From: DATKHR01 sp036557365
GTDB lineage: Bacteria; Acidobacteriota; Vicinamibacteria; Vicinamibacterales; CAVVIG01
Assembly (NCBI GenBank): GCA_036557365.1
Contig: DATBHR010000087.1
Coordinates: 1 to 64,000 of the forward strand
Direction: 5' to 3'
Length of the DNA stretch: 64,000 nt
Shown here: one piece after another, positions 8,797 through 17,355 of the stretch
How the letters are laid out: every line of letters starts with the position of its first letter
Position numbering within the stretch: the first letter of the stretch is position 1
Made by a program: the position numbers and the translations under genes
The notes under the pieces: model-generated
Seen by the model: only the letters and a program-made list of their open reading frames with translations
Databases searched by the model: none
Told to the model about the DNA's origin: nothing

Positions 8797-10077
8797 TCAG
8801 ACGACGGTGCCCGGCTTCACCACGCCGTCCTTGGGCACGACGATGATGCCGTCGCGGATGCAGTAGCCGTCGCCGTCCGCGTGATCGATGCCGGCTTCGT
8901 TGACGAGGCGCACGTCATCGCCGATTCGCGCGTTCTTGTCGACGATGACGCGATCGAGGCGCACATGGCGGCCGATGCCCAGCCGCGGCGCGCTCGTCTT
9001 TGCGGGCGCGTCGTCGTCCGCTTCGTAGAAGTCGGCGCCGTGGAGCACCGAGCGCGTGATCGTCGCGCCGTTCTGGATGTTCGTCCGGATGCCGACGATC
9101 GACTCGTCGATCGTCGCGCCTTCCATGAAGCAGCCTTCGGCGATGATCGCATCGCGGACGGTGCAGTTGCTGAACCGCGCGCCCGGCAGGAATCGCGGGT
9201 GCGTGTAGATGGGCCGGCGCGGATCGTAGAAGCGGAACGGCGCTCCCGGCTGCGTCAGCATGATGTTCGCGTTGTAGAACGACGACACGGTGCCGACGTC
9301 CGCCCAGTAGCCGCGGAAGATGAACGCGTTGACGCGGTAGCCGTCGAGCGCGCGCGGGATGATCTCGCGTCCGAAGTCGGTCGCGTTGTCGCGCTCGAGG
9401 ACGTCGAGCAGCACGTCGCGCGAGAACACGTAGATGCCCATCGACGCGACGAACGGCTTGTCTGCCGAATGCCCGCCGAACGTCGATCGCTCGGGGATGC
9501 TCTGACCGATCGCGGCGAGCCGATCGGCCGCGGGCTTCTCGTCGAAGCCGATGATCTGTCCCGATCGATCGAATCGAAAAATGCCCATCGACGACGCGTC
9601 GGCCGTCGACACCGGCTGCGCGGCGATCGTGATGTCGGCGCGCCGATCGACGTGCGCGTCGACGAGCTCGGAATAGTCCATGCGATAGAGATGGTCGCCG
9701 GCGAGAATCAGGTAGTAGTCGGCGTCGTATCGCACGAAGTGCCGCGCCGCTTGCCGCACGGCGTCGGCGGTGCCCTGATACCAGTTCGGGTTGTCGGGCG
9801 TCTGCTCGGCCGCGAGAATCTCGACGAACCCCTGGCTGAAGAGGTCCATCCGGTACGTCTGCGACACGTGGCGATTGAGCGACGCCGAGTTGAACTGCGT
9901 CAGCACGAAGATGCGACGAATGTCGGCGTGCAGACAGTTGCTGACAGGAATGTCGATCAGCCGGTACTTGCCGCCGATCGGAACCGCCGGCTTCGACCGG
10001 TGCTGCGTGAGAGGAAAGAGCCGCGTGCCTTGACCGCCGCCGAGGACCAGCCCCAGCACTTCATTGTTCACCGCCAT
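8797..10077 (-). CDS. glgC: Glucose-1-phosphate adenylyltransferase
   Basis: Makes ADP-glucose from glucose-1-phosphate and ATP, the committed step of glycogen synthesis. The 426 residues contain the nucleotidyltransferase motif LGGGQGTRLFPLT (residues 10-22), KPAVPIGGKYRLIDIPVSNC, GTADAVRQ, and a C-terminal left-handed beta-helix (hexapeptide repeats, about residues 290-410), all in family order and at family length. The start is ATG at 10077. It is divergent from the phosphate-transport pair, with about 75 bases between them. No other glycogen gene is nearby. Confidence 0.95.
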   Translation of the reverse strand: MAVNNEVLGLVLGGGQGTRLFPLTQHRSKPAVPIGGKYRLIDIPVSNCLHADIRRIFVLTQFNSASLNRHVSQTYRMDLFSQGFVEILAAEQTPDNPNWYQGTADAVRQAARHFVRYDADYYLILAGDHLYRMDYSELVDAHVDRRADITIAAQPVSTADASSMGIFRFDRSGQIIGFDEKPAADRLAAIGQSIPERSTFGGHSADKPFVASMGIYVFSRDVLLDVLERDNATDFGREIIPRALDGYRVNAFIFRGYWADVGTVSSFYNANIMLTQPGAPFRFYDPRRPIYTHPRFLPGARFSNCTVRDAIIAEGCFMEGATIDESIVGIRTNIQNGATITRSVLHGADFYEADDDAPAKTSAPRLGIGRHVRLDRVIVDKNARIGDDVRLVNEAGIDHADGDGYCIRDGIIVVPKDGVVKPGTVV

Positions 10078-10153
10078 GCGCGTGTACGATCATACGTCGA
10101 CGATTCGGACGCGTAACGTCGATGTAAACGGATCTGTTACAATCCACCGCTCC

Positions 10154-10777
10154 ATGGCCTTCAGGCTCCGGCTCATCCCCCGCGAAGAACGTTTCTATAC
10201 CGATTTTCAGGCGCTCGCCGACGAGCTGAAGCGCGGGGCACGGCTGCTCGAGGACATGATCGCGTCCGATCGCCCGGTGTGGGACAAGGCCGAGGAGATC
10301 AAGGAAGTCGAGCACAAGTGCGATTTCCTGACGCACGAAATCATCCAGCGCCTCAATCGCACGTTCGTCACGCCGCTCGATCGCGAGGACATCTACGGCC
10401 TCGCGCGGTCGCTCGACGATGTCATGGACGCGATTGATGCGTCCGCGACGCTCATCCGGCTGTATCGACTGGACCGCGTGCGCTTCGGCGCGCGCGAGCT
10501 CGCGCAGATCATCACGACGTGCACGGGCCAGGTGCGGCTGGCGCTCGAGGCGCTCGAGCACAACAAGCCTCTCATCACGCACGCTGTCGAAATCAACCGG
10601 CTCGAGAACGAAGCGGACCGCATCCACCAGCAGGCCGTCAGCCGGTTGTTCGAAGACGAGCACGACCCGCTCACCGTCATGAAGTGGAAGGAGACGCTCG
10701 ACTTCCTGGAAGACGCGACGGACCGGTGCGAAGACGTCGCCAACGTTCTCGAAGGCGTCATGGTCAAGCACGGTTAG
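10154..10777 (+). CDS. DUF47/PhoU-like protein, Pit accessory
   Basis: Predicted cytoplasmic all-helical protein of 207 residues in the DUF47 (PhoU-like) family, which in many bacteria sits beside Pit and modulates phosphate uptake. Visible traits are the N-terminal FRLIPREERFYTDFQ segment, repeated helices with acidic residues (EDIYGLARSLDDVMDAIDA; DFLEDATDRCEDVANVLEG) that in the family bind metal ions, and no transmembrane helix. An in-frame codon exists at 10064, but that would overlap glgC's start; 10154 gives the typical N-terminus. The pit gene follows after seven bases. Confidence 0.88.
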   Translation: MAFRLRLIPREERFYTDFQALADELKRGARLLEDMIASDRPVWDKAEEIKEVEHKCDFLTHEIIQRLNRTFVTPLDREDIYGLARSLDDVMDAIDASATLIRLYRLDRVRFGARELAQIITTCTGQVRLALEALEHNKPLITHAVEINRLENEADRIHQQAVSRLFEDEHDPLTVMKWKETLDFLEDATDRCEDVANVLEGVMVKHG

Positions 10778-10784
10778 CGCGCCG

Positions 10785-11777
10785 ATGTTTCCGGTCGTCG
10801 TCTGTCTCATCCTGGTCGCGCTGCTGTTCGACTACATCAACGGCTTTCACGACGCGGCCAACTCCATCGCGACGGTCGTTTCGACGCGCGTGCTCTCGCC
10901 GGGCAAGGCCGTCATCTGGGCGGCGTTCTTCAATTTCGTCGCCGCATTCACGTTCGGCACCGCCGTCGCCAAGACGGTCGGCTCCGGCATGATCGACATT
11001 CGCGTGGTCACGTTCACGGTCATCTTCTCGGGCCTCTCCGGCGCCATCGTCTGGGATCTGATCACGTGGTACTTCGGCCTGCCGACGAGCTCGTCGCATG
11101 CGCTGATCGGCGGATACGCGGGCGCGGCGGTCGCGCGCGCCGGCTGGGGCGCGATCGTTCCGTCCGGCTGGACCAAGACGATCCTCTTCATCTTTCTGTC
11201 GCCGCTCATCGGGCTCGTGCTCGGCTTCGGCCTGATGACCGCAATTCTCTGGATCTTCCGGTGGATGCCGCCGTCGCGCGTCGATCGGTGGTTCCGTCGG
11301 CTGCAGCTCGTGTCCGCCGGGTTCTTCAGCCTCAATCACGGCGCGAACGACGCGCAGAAGACGATGGGCATCATCGCGGGCGTGTTATTCGCGGCCGGCT
11401 ACATCCAGACGTTCGACATTCCATTCTGGGTCGTGCTCGCGGCGCACACCGCGATCGGCCTCGGCACGCTGGCGGGCGGATGGCGCATCATCCACACGAT
11501 GGGGTCGAAGATCACGAAGCTGCAGCCGGTCGGCGGGTTCGCTGCCGAAACGGGCGCCGCCATCTCCATCCTGATCGCGACGCAGACAGGCGTGCCGGTG
11601 TCCACCACGCACGCGATTACCGGCGCCATCGTCGGCGTCGGCGCGACGCGACGGCTGTCCGCGGTGCGATGGGGCGTTGCCGGACAAATCGTCTGGGCGT
11701 GGATGCTCACGATTCCTGCGGCGTTCACGATTGCCGCCGTGACGTATCTCGTCGTCCACTTCTTCGGCGCCGTCTGA
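10785..11777 (+). CDS. pit: Low-affinity inorganic phosphate transporter, Pit family
   Basis: Proton- or metal-phosphate symporter in the inner membrane. The 330 residues contain the duplicated PiT signature, FHDAANSIATVVSTRVLSP near the N-terminus and NHGANDAQKTMGIIAG in the middle, with about ten hydrophobic helices. This matches the shorter bacterial Pit proteins. It follows the DUF47 gene by seven bases, forming a two-gene operon. With pstSCA and phoRB nearby, the cell has both high- and low-affinity phosphate uptake encoded in this region. Confidence 0.93.
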   Translation: MFPVVVCLILVALLFDYINGFHDAANSIATVVSTRVLSPGKAVIWAAFFNFVAAFTFGTAVAKTVGSGMIDIRVVTFTVIFSGLSGAIVWDLITWYFGLPTSSSHALIGGYAGAAVARAGWGAIVPSGWTKTILFIFLSPLIGLVLGFGLMTAILWIFRWMPPSRVDRWFRRLQLVSAGFFSLNHGANDAQKTMGIIAGVLFAAGYIQTFDIPFWVVLAAHTAIGLGTLAGGWRIIHTMGSKITKLQPVGGFAAETGAAISILIATQTGVPVSTTHAITGAIVGVGATRRLSAVRWGVAGQIVWAWMLTIPAAFTIAAVTYLVVHFFGAV

Positions 11778-11797
11778 CCGATTCGCGCGCTGCGCGA

Positions 11798-13609
11798 TCA
11801 GACCGTGGGAAGCGTGACGATGAAGCGCGCGCCGCCCGTCGGCCGGTTCTCGACCGACACGGTCCCTCCGTGCATCTCGACCAGGTGCTTCACGATGGCG
11901 AGTCCGAGACCGGTGCCGCCTGGATCGCGCGCGCGCGACTTGTCGACGCGATAGAAGCGCTCGAAGACGCGGCTCAACTCTTCTTCGGGAATTCCCGGTC
12001 CTTCGTCGGAGACGGAAACGGCGACGCGATCGGCCACGCGAACGGCTTCGATCGCGATGGTCGTGCGCTCAGGCGCGTACGTGATCGCGTTCGCGACGAG
12101 ATTGCGCAGCGCATCATGGAGCTTGCCGGGATCGCCGCGAACGATCTCGGCACCAGGGCCGATCGCGACGGTGAGCCGCTGAGAACGCTGTTCGGCTGCG
12201 ACGCCCGCTTCGGTGACGACGGACTCCGCGAGTCCTCGCGTGTCGCAGGCCACGAGATCGAGCGTCTCCTGACCAGCGTCGAGCCTCGCGAGCCGGAGGA
12301 GGTCCTTGACGAGGCGCTCCATGCGCTGCGTGTGGCGCGCGATGATGTCGAGGAAGCGCTGCCGCTCGTCGGTGCTGGCGTCGCCGTCCGTCAACGCTTC
12401 GACGTAGCCGCGAATCGCCGTCAGCGGCGTGCGCAGCTCGTGCGAGACGTTGGCGACGAAGTCACGCCGGATCTGATCCGCGCGCCGCAGATCGGTGATG
12501 TCGTGCAGGACGAGCACGGCGCCGACGAGTGTTGTGGATAACGCGGTCGCTGAACCCGCGGAGCTGCCGCCCGCCCCTGACGCCGATGCGCCGGCGGCGC
12601 GCGCGATGATCGTTCGCGCCTCGTCGCGTGGCGGTGAGAACTGCACCGGATCGGGGTGCCGGCCTGCGAGCGTCGCCGACAGCAGTTCGGCGATGGCAGG
12701 AAACCTGATCGTTTCCTGATACGGCAGGTCGATCGCCGGATTGGTCACGCGCAGCATGTGCCGCGCCGCATCGTTGACGAGCTGCAGACGGCCCTGCGCG
12801 TCCACGACGATGACGCCCTCGACCATGCCGGCCAGAATCGCTTCCATGCGCGAGCGATCGCGCGCCTGCTCGGCGAGACGTCGACCGACTTCCTGCACGG
12901 AGTCGTCCAGCGTCCGCGCCACCGTCCCGATCTCATCGTCGCCGTAGCTGAGGCCGGGCGGCGTCAGATCGCCGCGACGATAGCGTTCCGCAATGGCGGC
13001 GACCACGCGCACGCGCTTGCCGATCCGCGCCGCCAGCATCCAGGCGATGAGCGCGCCGCCCGCCAGCGCCAGTCCGAGCGCGGTCAGCGTCGCGATCAGG
13101 ATGGCGCGCAGCTGTGCGCGGATGTTGCTCAGCGGCAGCGCGACGCGGACGATGCCGATGGATGGCCGATTCACCGGCACCGCGATGTACAGCATCTCGG
13201 TGCGCAGCGTCGCGCTGTAGCGCCGCGCGCGGCCGAGACCGTTCGCCCGCGCCTCGATCACCTCGGGCCGCTGTCCGTGATTGTCCATGCCGGCGATCCC
13301 TTCGAGCGTCTCGGAGGAATCGCCGACGACGCGGCCGTCGGGCGCGATGAAGGTGACGCGCGCGCCGACGAGCTCGCCGAGCCGATCGGCTTCGGCGTCG
13401 AGCTCAGAGACCGTGGACGGCGTGTCGGCGCGCTGAATCAGATCGGCGGCGAGGCGTGCTTCCGCCACGAGCGTGGCTTCGATTCGCGCGTCGGTGTCAG
13501 CCCGCATGTTCGTCGCGACGAGCAGTCCGGCGACGACGAGTGCGATGACCGCCGACGACAGCGCCGCGATGAAGAACTTGGTTTGAAACGTCGCGCGACC
13601 GGGCTTCAT
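11798..13609 (-). CDS. phoR: Phosphate-type sensor histidine kinase PhoR
   Basis: Membrane sensor kinase of 603 residues. An N-terminal helix (about 9-30), a periplasmic stretch of roughly 130 residues, a second helix (about 170-195), a HAMP linker, a PAS-like domain (MVEGVIVVDAQGRLQLVND), the HisKA box FVANVSHELRTPLTAIRGY with the phosphoacceptor at His390, and a complete HATPase domain (N box LRNLVANAITYA, G boxes DEGPGIPEEE and GGTGLGLAIVKHLVEMHGG) are visible in order. It overlaps phoB by four bases. An Ala/Ser/Gly-rich insertion around residues 340-365 is unusual for the family. The periplasmic region is longer than in enterobacterial PhoR and more like PhoR/PnpS of Gram-positives. Confidence 0.88.
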   Translation of the reverse strand: MKPGRATFQTKFFIAALSSAVIALVVAGLLVATNMRADTDARIEATLVAEARLAADLIQRADTPSTVSELDAEADRLGELVGARVTFIAPDGRVVGDSSETLEGIAGMDNHGQRPEVIEARANGLGRARRYSATLRTEMLYIAVPVNRPSIGIVRVALPLSNIRAQLRAILIATLTALGLALAGGALIAWMLAARIGKRVRVVAAIAERYRRGDLTPPGLSYGDDEIGTVARTLDDSVQEVGRRLAEQARDRSRMEAILAGMVEGVIVVDAQGRLQLVNDAARHMLRVTNPAIDLPYQETIRFPAIAELLSATLAGRHPDPVQFSPPRDEARTIIARAAGASASGAGGSSAGSATALSTTLVGAVLVLHDITDLRRADQIRRDFVANVSHELRTPLTAIRGYVEALTDGDASTDERQRFLDIIARHTQRMERLVKDLLRLARLDAGQETLDLVACDTRGLAESVVTEAGVAAEQRSQRLTVAIGPGAEIVRGDPGKLHDALRNLVANAITYAPERTTIAIEAVRVADRVAVSVSDEGPGIPEEELSRVFERFYRVDKSRARDPGGTGLGLAIVKHLVEMHGGTVSVENRPTGGARFIVTLPTV

Positions 13610-14313
13610 GCCTGCGCGGCCGGCGCCGGATCGGCGAGCTTGTACCCGAACTGCTTGACGGTCATCAGCGCGTTCGTCAGGAACGGCAGCTTCTCGCGGA
13701 GACGGCGGACGTGGACGTCCACGGTCCGCGTCCCGCCGGTGTAGCGGTAGCCCCAGACGTCGGTGAGCAGCACGTCGCGAGAGAGCACACGGCCTCGATG
13801 CCGCAGCAGGTACTCGAGGAGCAGAAACTCTTTGGCCGTCAACGTGACGGATCGTCCCTCGTCGGTGATGATGTGCGTGTCGGTATCAACCGTCAGCGGG
13901 CCGTATTTGATCGAGGTGACGTGCTGGTTGACCGCGGCGCGCTCGACGCGCCGCATGAGCGCACGCACGCGCGCCACGAGCTCGCCTGGACTGAACGGCT
14001 TCGCGAGGTAGTCGTCGGCGCCGAGCTCGAGGCCGACGATCCGCTCCGATTCCTCGGCGCGTGCGGTCAGCATGATGATCGGCGTCGCCGAGATGGCGGC
14101 GTTCGCGCGCACCATGCGGCAGATTTCGAGGCCGTCGATCTCCGGCAGCATCAGGTCGAGCACCAGCAGGTCCGGCGGCCTGGTGGTGATGGCCTGAAGC
14201 GCCTCACGTCCCGTTCCGACCAGTTCGACGACGAAGCCGGCCTTGCCGAGATAGCGCGCGACGAGCTGGGCGATGTCAGGATCGTCTTCTACAACCAGGA
14301 TACGCGTGGCCAT
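13606..14313 (-). CDS. phoB: OmpR/PhoB-family response regulator
   Basis: DNA-binding response regulator of 235 residues. The receiver domain (residues 3-118) carries the acidic pair VVEDDPD, the phosphoacceptor Asp in PDLLVLDLMLPEIDG, the Thr in IIMLTARAEE and the Lys in LAKPFSP. The C-terminal winged helix (about 130-228) has LTAKEFLLLEYLLRHRGRVLSR and GGTRTVDVHVRRLREKL, typical of PhoB. It is co-transcribed with the kinase gene, and the surrounding phosphate genes support the PhoB name, although no Pho box could be firmly identified. Confidence 0.88.
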   Translation of the reverse strand: MATRILVVEDDPDIAQLVARYLGKAGFVVELVGTGREALQAITTRPPDLLVLDLMLPEIDGLEICRMVRANAAISATPIIMLTARAEESERIVGLELGADDYLAKPFSPGELVARVRALMRRVERAAVNQHVTSIKYGPLTVDTDTHIITDEGRSVTLTAKEFLLLEYLLRHRGRVLSRDVLLTDVWGYRYTGGTRTVDVHVRRLREKLPFLTNALMTVKQFGYKLADPAPAAQA

Positions 14314-14398
14314 TTGGGGACCGGATCATTCTACCGACGATGACGGTGGTTGATCTCCTGGCACCTCCCTTGACTTATCAGAGGCAGGAGGTCCGGTC

Positions 14399-14854
14399 AT
14401 GAACACCGACTTGAGATTGGCGAGGTATTTCGCAGCGGTCTTGAGCGTGATCGCGGTGGGCCTGCTCTTGATCGCGTACGGTCTGCTCAGTCCCCGCGTG
14501 CCAGTCGCCGATGCGGCGATGTTGACGCAGCCCGGCGCCACCGACGTGAACACGGCACCCGGCTTCGTCCAGGATCTGACGCCGCCGGCCGCGCAGCGTG
14601 CGGACATTGCGTATCGCGTCGCGAGTACCGCGACGTCCGCACCGGTCGTGACGCAGCCAGTCGCGTATCAACGCACGCCGGCACGCGTGGAGCGCTCGTC
14701 GGGCCGGAACTGGGCGAAGACAGCGCTCGTGATCGGTGGATCGACCGCGGCGGGCGCGGGCCTCGGCGGCATCTTCGGCGGCAAGAAGGGCGCGCTCATC
14801 GGGGCGGCGATTGGCGGGGGAGCGTCCACCTTGTTCGAGTCGCAGCGGAGGTAG
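14399..14854 (+). CDS. Small membrane protein with glycine-zipper C-terminus
   Basis: A 151-residue protein of unknown function. An N-terminal hydrophobic helix (about 9-33) is followed by a Pro/Ala/Thr-rich linker and a C-terminal glycine-zipper segment (ALVIGGSTAAGAGLGGIFGGKK...GALIGAAIGGG, roughly 107-145) like the YMGG-type glycine zippers of cell-envelope proteins. AGGAGG at 14385-14390 sits 8 bases before the ATG, and a TTGACT lies about 28 bases upstream. It is divergent from phoB, with 85 bases between. Location in or at the inner membrane is inferred; no specific role can be assigned. Confidence 0.7.
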   Translation: MNTDLRLARYFAAVLSVIAVGLLLIAYGLLSPRVPVADAAMLTQPGATDVNTAPGFVQDLTPPAAQRADIAYRVASTATSAPVVTQPVAYQRTPARVERSSGRNWAKTALVIGGSTAAGAGLGGIFGGKKGALIGAAIGGGASTLFESQRR

Positions 14855-14864
14855 GCGGGGCCGC

Positions 14865-14870
14865 TATAAT
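14865..14870 (+). promoter_or_regulatory. -10 hexamer TATAAT before the DsbD-alpha-like gene
   Basis: A perfect TATAAT ends six bases before the ATG at 14877, placing the expected transcription start at the start codon (leaderless candidate). No -35 consensus is seen at the usual spacing. Confidence 0.45.
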
Positions 14871-14876
14871 CGACGG

Positions 14877-15362
14877 ATGCGTTTCATCATCTTCGTCGCC
14901 GCCCTGTCGGCTTCCGTCGCCGCGCAGTCATCGCCGAACCTGTCGTTCAGGGGCCAGCAGCGGCCGTCACACGCGGCGGTCGCTGCGTCGCCCGCTGAGC
15001 TCGCCGTCAAGCCGGGCACGAAGGCGACGCTCTTCGTCGATGTCACGCCCAACGCCAACGTCCACGTCTACGCTCCCGGCACTCGCGACTTCATTCCGAT
15101 CACCGTCAAGGTCGAACCGCAGGCCGACGTGAAGGCAGGAAAGCTCGCGTATCCCAAGTCGGACACGATGACGTTCGCCGACGAAAAGGTGCCGGTGTTT
15201 CAGAAGCCGTTCCGGCTGACGCAGGAAGTCACGGTAGCGGGTTCGGTCCAGCCGGGCACGTCCGTGCCGGTGAAGGCCAAGGTCGATTATCAGGCGTGCG
15301 ACGACAAGGTGTGTTTCCCGCCGGAGTCGGCGAACGTCTCGTGGACGCTGGTCGTCCGCTGA
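14877..15362 (+). CDS. Secreted DsbD N-terminal (alpha) domain-like protein
   Basis: A 161-residue exported protein: signal peptide (residues 1-16, ending VAAQ), then an immunoglobulin-like domain resembling the N-terminal alpha domain of the thiol-disulfide interchange protein DsbD. The paired cysteines in YQACDDKVCFPP near residue 140 correspond to the DsbD alpha redox pair that passes electrons to periplasmic partners. The transmembrane and thioredoxin-like domains of full DsbD are absent, so it is a stand-alone domain. The reading frame is open upstream to 14736, but the ATG at 14877 gives the signal peptide. Redox activity is inferred from the retained cysteine pair. Confidence 0.75.
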   Translation: MRFIIFVAALSASVAAQSSPNLSFRGQQRPSHAAVAASPAELAVKPGTKATLFVDVTPNANVHVYAPGTRDFIPITVKVEPQADVKAGKLAYPKSDTMTFADEKVPVFQKPFRLTQEVTVAGSVQPGTSVPVKAKVDYQACDDKVCFPPESANVSWTLVVR

Positions 15363-15369
15363 CGCGCGA

Positions 15370-16068
15370 CTAGAATCCGAAGACGCGTCCGACGAGCGGG
15401 TATCCCCAGAAGAGGCCGAGGAGTGTCGACGCGCAGCCGACGCTCAATGAAACGGCGCGCGCCACGCGCCGGTTCGCGCCGATGCGTGCGAGCGGCCAGC
15501 CGAGCGCGCCCGACAGCGCCGCCATTCCGAGCGTCGAGCCGAGACCGAACAATCCCATGTAAACGAGACGCGACGTCGTCGACGGCAGCGTCGTGAGCAC
15601 GAGCGCGGTCAATGCGCCGCTGCCGGCAAGGCCATGGACGGCGCCGACGATGAGCGGACGGCGCGCGAGCGTCCACGTTCCGATGTGCACGTGCGCGGCG
15701 CCCGTGTGATGCGCGTGAACGACGCCGCCATGCCTGTGCACGTGGACGGGACCCGTGCCACCCTGCCGCAGTGCCTGATAGATGGCGCGCACGCCGAGCC
15801 CCACCAGCATCAATGCGACGAGAAATTCAAATATATCGGCGATGCGATCCGGCATCTCGGCTCGCAACAACACGAGCGCGGCGCCGACGACGACGAGCGC
15901 GAAGGTATGTCCGAGTCCCCAGCACGCGCCGAGCAGCGCCGCCTTGTAGCCGCTGCGTTCGTCCGTGACGAGCGTCGACACCGCGGCCAGATGGTCCGGT
16001 TCGAGCGCGTGACGCATGCCGAGAAGCGACCCGAGGCTGGAACTCGTGATCAGATCGAGGAGAGGCAT
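15370..16068 (-). CDS. Nickel/cobalt-type permease (UreH/NicO-like)
   Basis: Inner-membrane protein of 232 residues with about six helices. The N-terminal GMRHALEPDHLAAVST matches the His-X4-Asp-His motif of NiCoT/UreH metal transporters, and the central loop VHVHRHGGVVHAHHTG is strikingly histidine rich, as expected for metal delivery. A second signature, VHGLAGSGALTALVL, follows. The frame extends upstream to 16152, but that would run into the divergent riboswitch; ATG at 16068 is chosen. No urease or hydrogenase gene is close, so whether it moves nickel, cobalt or another ion is open. Confidence 0.75.
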   Translation of the reverse strand: MPLLDLITSSSLGSLLGMRHALEPDHLAAVSTLVTDERSGYKAALLGACWGLGHTFALVVVGAALVLLRAEMPDRIADIFEFLVALMLVGLGVRAIYQALRQGGTGPVHVHRHGGVVHAHHTGAAHVHIGTWTLARRPLIVGAVHGLAGSGALTALVLTTLPSTTSRLVYMGLFGLGSTLGMAALSGALGWPLARIGANRRVARAVSLSVGCASTLLGLFWGYPLVGRVFGF

Positions 16069-16107
16069 CAAGAAGCCGCGGCTGTATTGTATCCTGTAGA
16101 TCTCGTC

Positions 16108-16175
16108 GGTGGTGGAGTCCACCAGTAACCGCCGCTCCGGCTGGACGGCCAATGACTCCTACGGGTTGCCGTAGG
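16108..16175 (+). ncRNA. Fluoride riboswitch (crcB motif)
   Basis: The sequence follows the fluoride aptamer layout: GGTGG (16108-16112) pairing with CCACC (16119-16123) around TGGAGT, the conserved TAACCGCC (16126-16133), a variable stem, and the 3' block AATGACTCCTAC (16151-16162), whose GACTCC pairs with GGAGT to close the pseudoknot. A following 8-bp hairpin TCCTACGG/CCGTAGGA (16157-16164/16169-16176) overlaps the aptamer 3' end and is a plausible expression platform. The fluoride exporter gene crcB starts about 55 bases downstream. Both the motif and the context agree, so this is a secure call; the transcription start is not identified. Confidence 0.92.
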
Positions 16176-16230
16176 ACGTCTGCTGTCCGCCGAACCCTCG
16201 CGCTTCCAGCCTCAACGATTGGATACGATC

Positions 16231-16608
16231 ATGATCTGGCTTGCGGTAGCGGTTGGAGGAGCGCTGGGTTCTGTCGCGCGACATCTGGTCAATACGCTGT
16301 TCGCGCACGTCCTCGAGCGCGCGGTGCCGTATGCGACGGCGACCGTCAACATCGTCGGCTCGGTGGTCATCGGAGTACTGGCGGGACTGATTGCCGCCGG
16401 CCGCCTGCACCTGTCGACAGAGATGCGCACGTTCGTTTTCGTCGGCATCCTCGGCGGGTTCACCACGTTTTCGAGCTACATGCTCGACACCTTCACGCTG
16501 GCGCACGGCAACGAACATTCGCTGGCAACGTGGAACATCGGCGTGCAGACTGGCATCGGCTTTCTCGCCGTGTGGGCGGGCTACCGGATCGCGGTCCTGA
16601 TGGCATAG
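16231..16608 (+). CDS. crcB: Fluoride exporter CrcB/Fluc
   Basis: Small inner-membrane fluoride channel that acts as an antiparallel dimer. The 125 residues form four helices and carry the family motifs GGALGSVARH (residues 9-18), NIVGSVVIGV with the pore Asn, and GGFTTFSSYMLDTF with the phenylalanine box and central Na+-site region. A TTG at 16219 could serve as an alternative start, adding four residues. It is preceded by the fluoride riboswitch and followed after ten bases by inorganic pyrophosphatase, a fluoride-sensitive enzyme. Confidence 0.95.
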   Translation: MIWLAVAVGGALGSVARHLVNTLFAHVLERAVPYATATVNIVGSVVIGVLAGLIAAGRLHLSTEMRTFVFVGILGGFTTFSSYMLDTFTLAHGNEHSLATWNIGVQTGIGFLAVWAGYRIAVLMA

Positions 16609-16618
16609 GAGAGTTTTC

Positions 16619-17155
16619 ATGCATCCCTGGCACGACACGCCGGTCGACCCTGCGACGATCGCGGCCGCGTTTCCGGTCATCATCGAGATTCCGAAAGGAA
16701 GCACGAACAAGTATGAGCTCGATAAGGACACCGGCCTGCTGCGTCTCGATCGAGTCCTTTACAGCGCTGTTTACTATCCCGCCGACTACGGCTTCATCCC
16801 GCAGACGTTCTGCGACGACGGCGATCCGCTCGACGCGCTGGTGCTTGGTCAGGAGCCGGTCCATCCGCTCACGATCGTCGAGGCGCGCGCCATCGGCGTG
16901 ATGCGCATGCGCGACGAGAAAGGCGAGGACGACAAGATCGTCGCGGTCAGCGTGCGCGATCCGTGGTTCGCGCACTACACGGATCATCATCAGCTCCCGC
17001 CGCACGTCCTGCGCCAGGTGCGCCGCTTCTTCGAGGACTACAAGACGCTGGAGCACAAGAAGGTCGTCGTGGAGGACATGCTCGGGCCGGAAGACGCGAT
17101 CCGGACGATCGGCGACGCGCTCGTCGCGTATCGGAAGCTTCCCGCGCCGCGCTGA
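16619..17155 (+). CDS. ppa: Inorganic pyrophosphatase, family I
   Basis: Cytoplasmic soluble enzyme hydrolysing pyrophosphate. The 178-residue protein has the family I signature DDGDPLDALV (metal-binding aspartates), EIPKGSTNKYELDKDTG, YPADYGFIPQT and DKIVAV in the correct order and at normal length. AGGAGA lies about six bases before the ATG. It shares a riboswitch-led transcript with crcB. Pyrophosphatase is strongly inhibited by fluoride, so co-induction with the exporter would replace or supplement poisoned enzyme; such linkage is known for fluoride riboswitch operons. Confidence 0.96.
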   Translation: MHPWHDTPVDPATIAAAFPVIIEIPKGSTNKYELDKDTGLLRLDRVLYSAVYYPADYGFIPQTFCDDGDPLDALVLGQEPVHPLTIVEARAIGVMRMRDEKGEDDKIVAVSVRDPWFAHYTDHHQLPPHVLRQVRRFFEDYKTLEHKKVVVEDMLGPEDAIRTIGDALVAYRKLPAPR

Positions 17156-17355
17156 TCGTTCACGGAGCGAGCCGCCATGCAGACTCTGGCTTGCTGGCCG
17201 ACATCGTTCGGGCCGGAAAAACGCGGTTCCGCTTGCTGCTCTGACGATCGCAGCGGTCCTATTCCCGGCGGGCGAACTGGAGGACCGCGCCGGTGCCATC
17301 GCCGCGAAGCGCAATCATCGACGCCCCATCATCGGCGCGGCTCGCCTAACCGAGC

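Noticed and set aside
8710..10116. Plus-strand frame of 468 codons opposite glgC
   Set aside because: Arg/Asp/Val-rich antisense translation with no motif; glgC motifs are complete.
10123..10140. Possible Pho box before the PhoU-like gene (TGTAA...TGTTA)
   Set aside because: Spacing is 12 instead of 11 and the match to the CTGTCAT consensus is poor.
10154..10777. Canonical PhoU
   Set aside because: Sequence has the DUF47 N-terminus and sits with pit, not with pstB.
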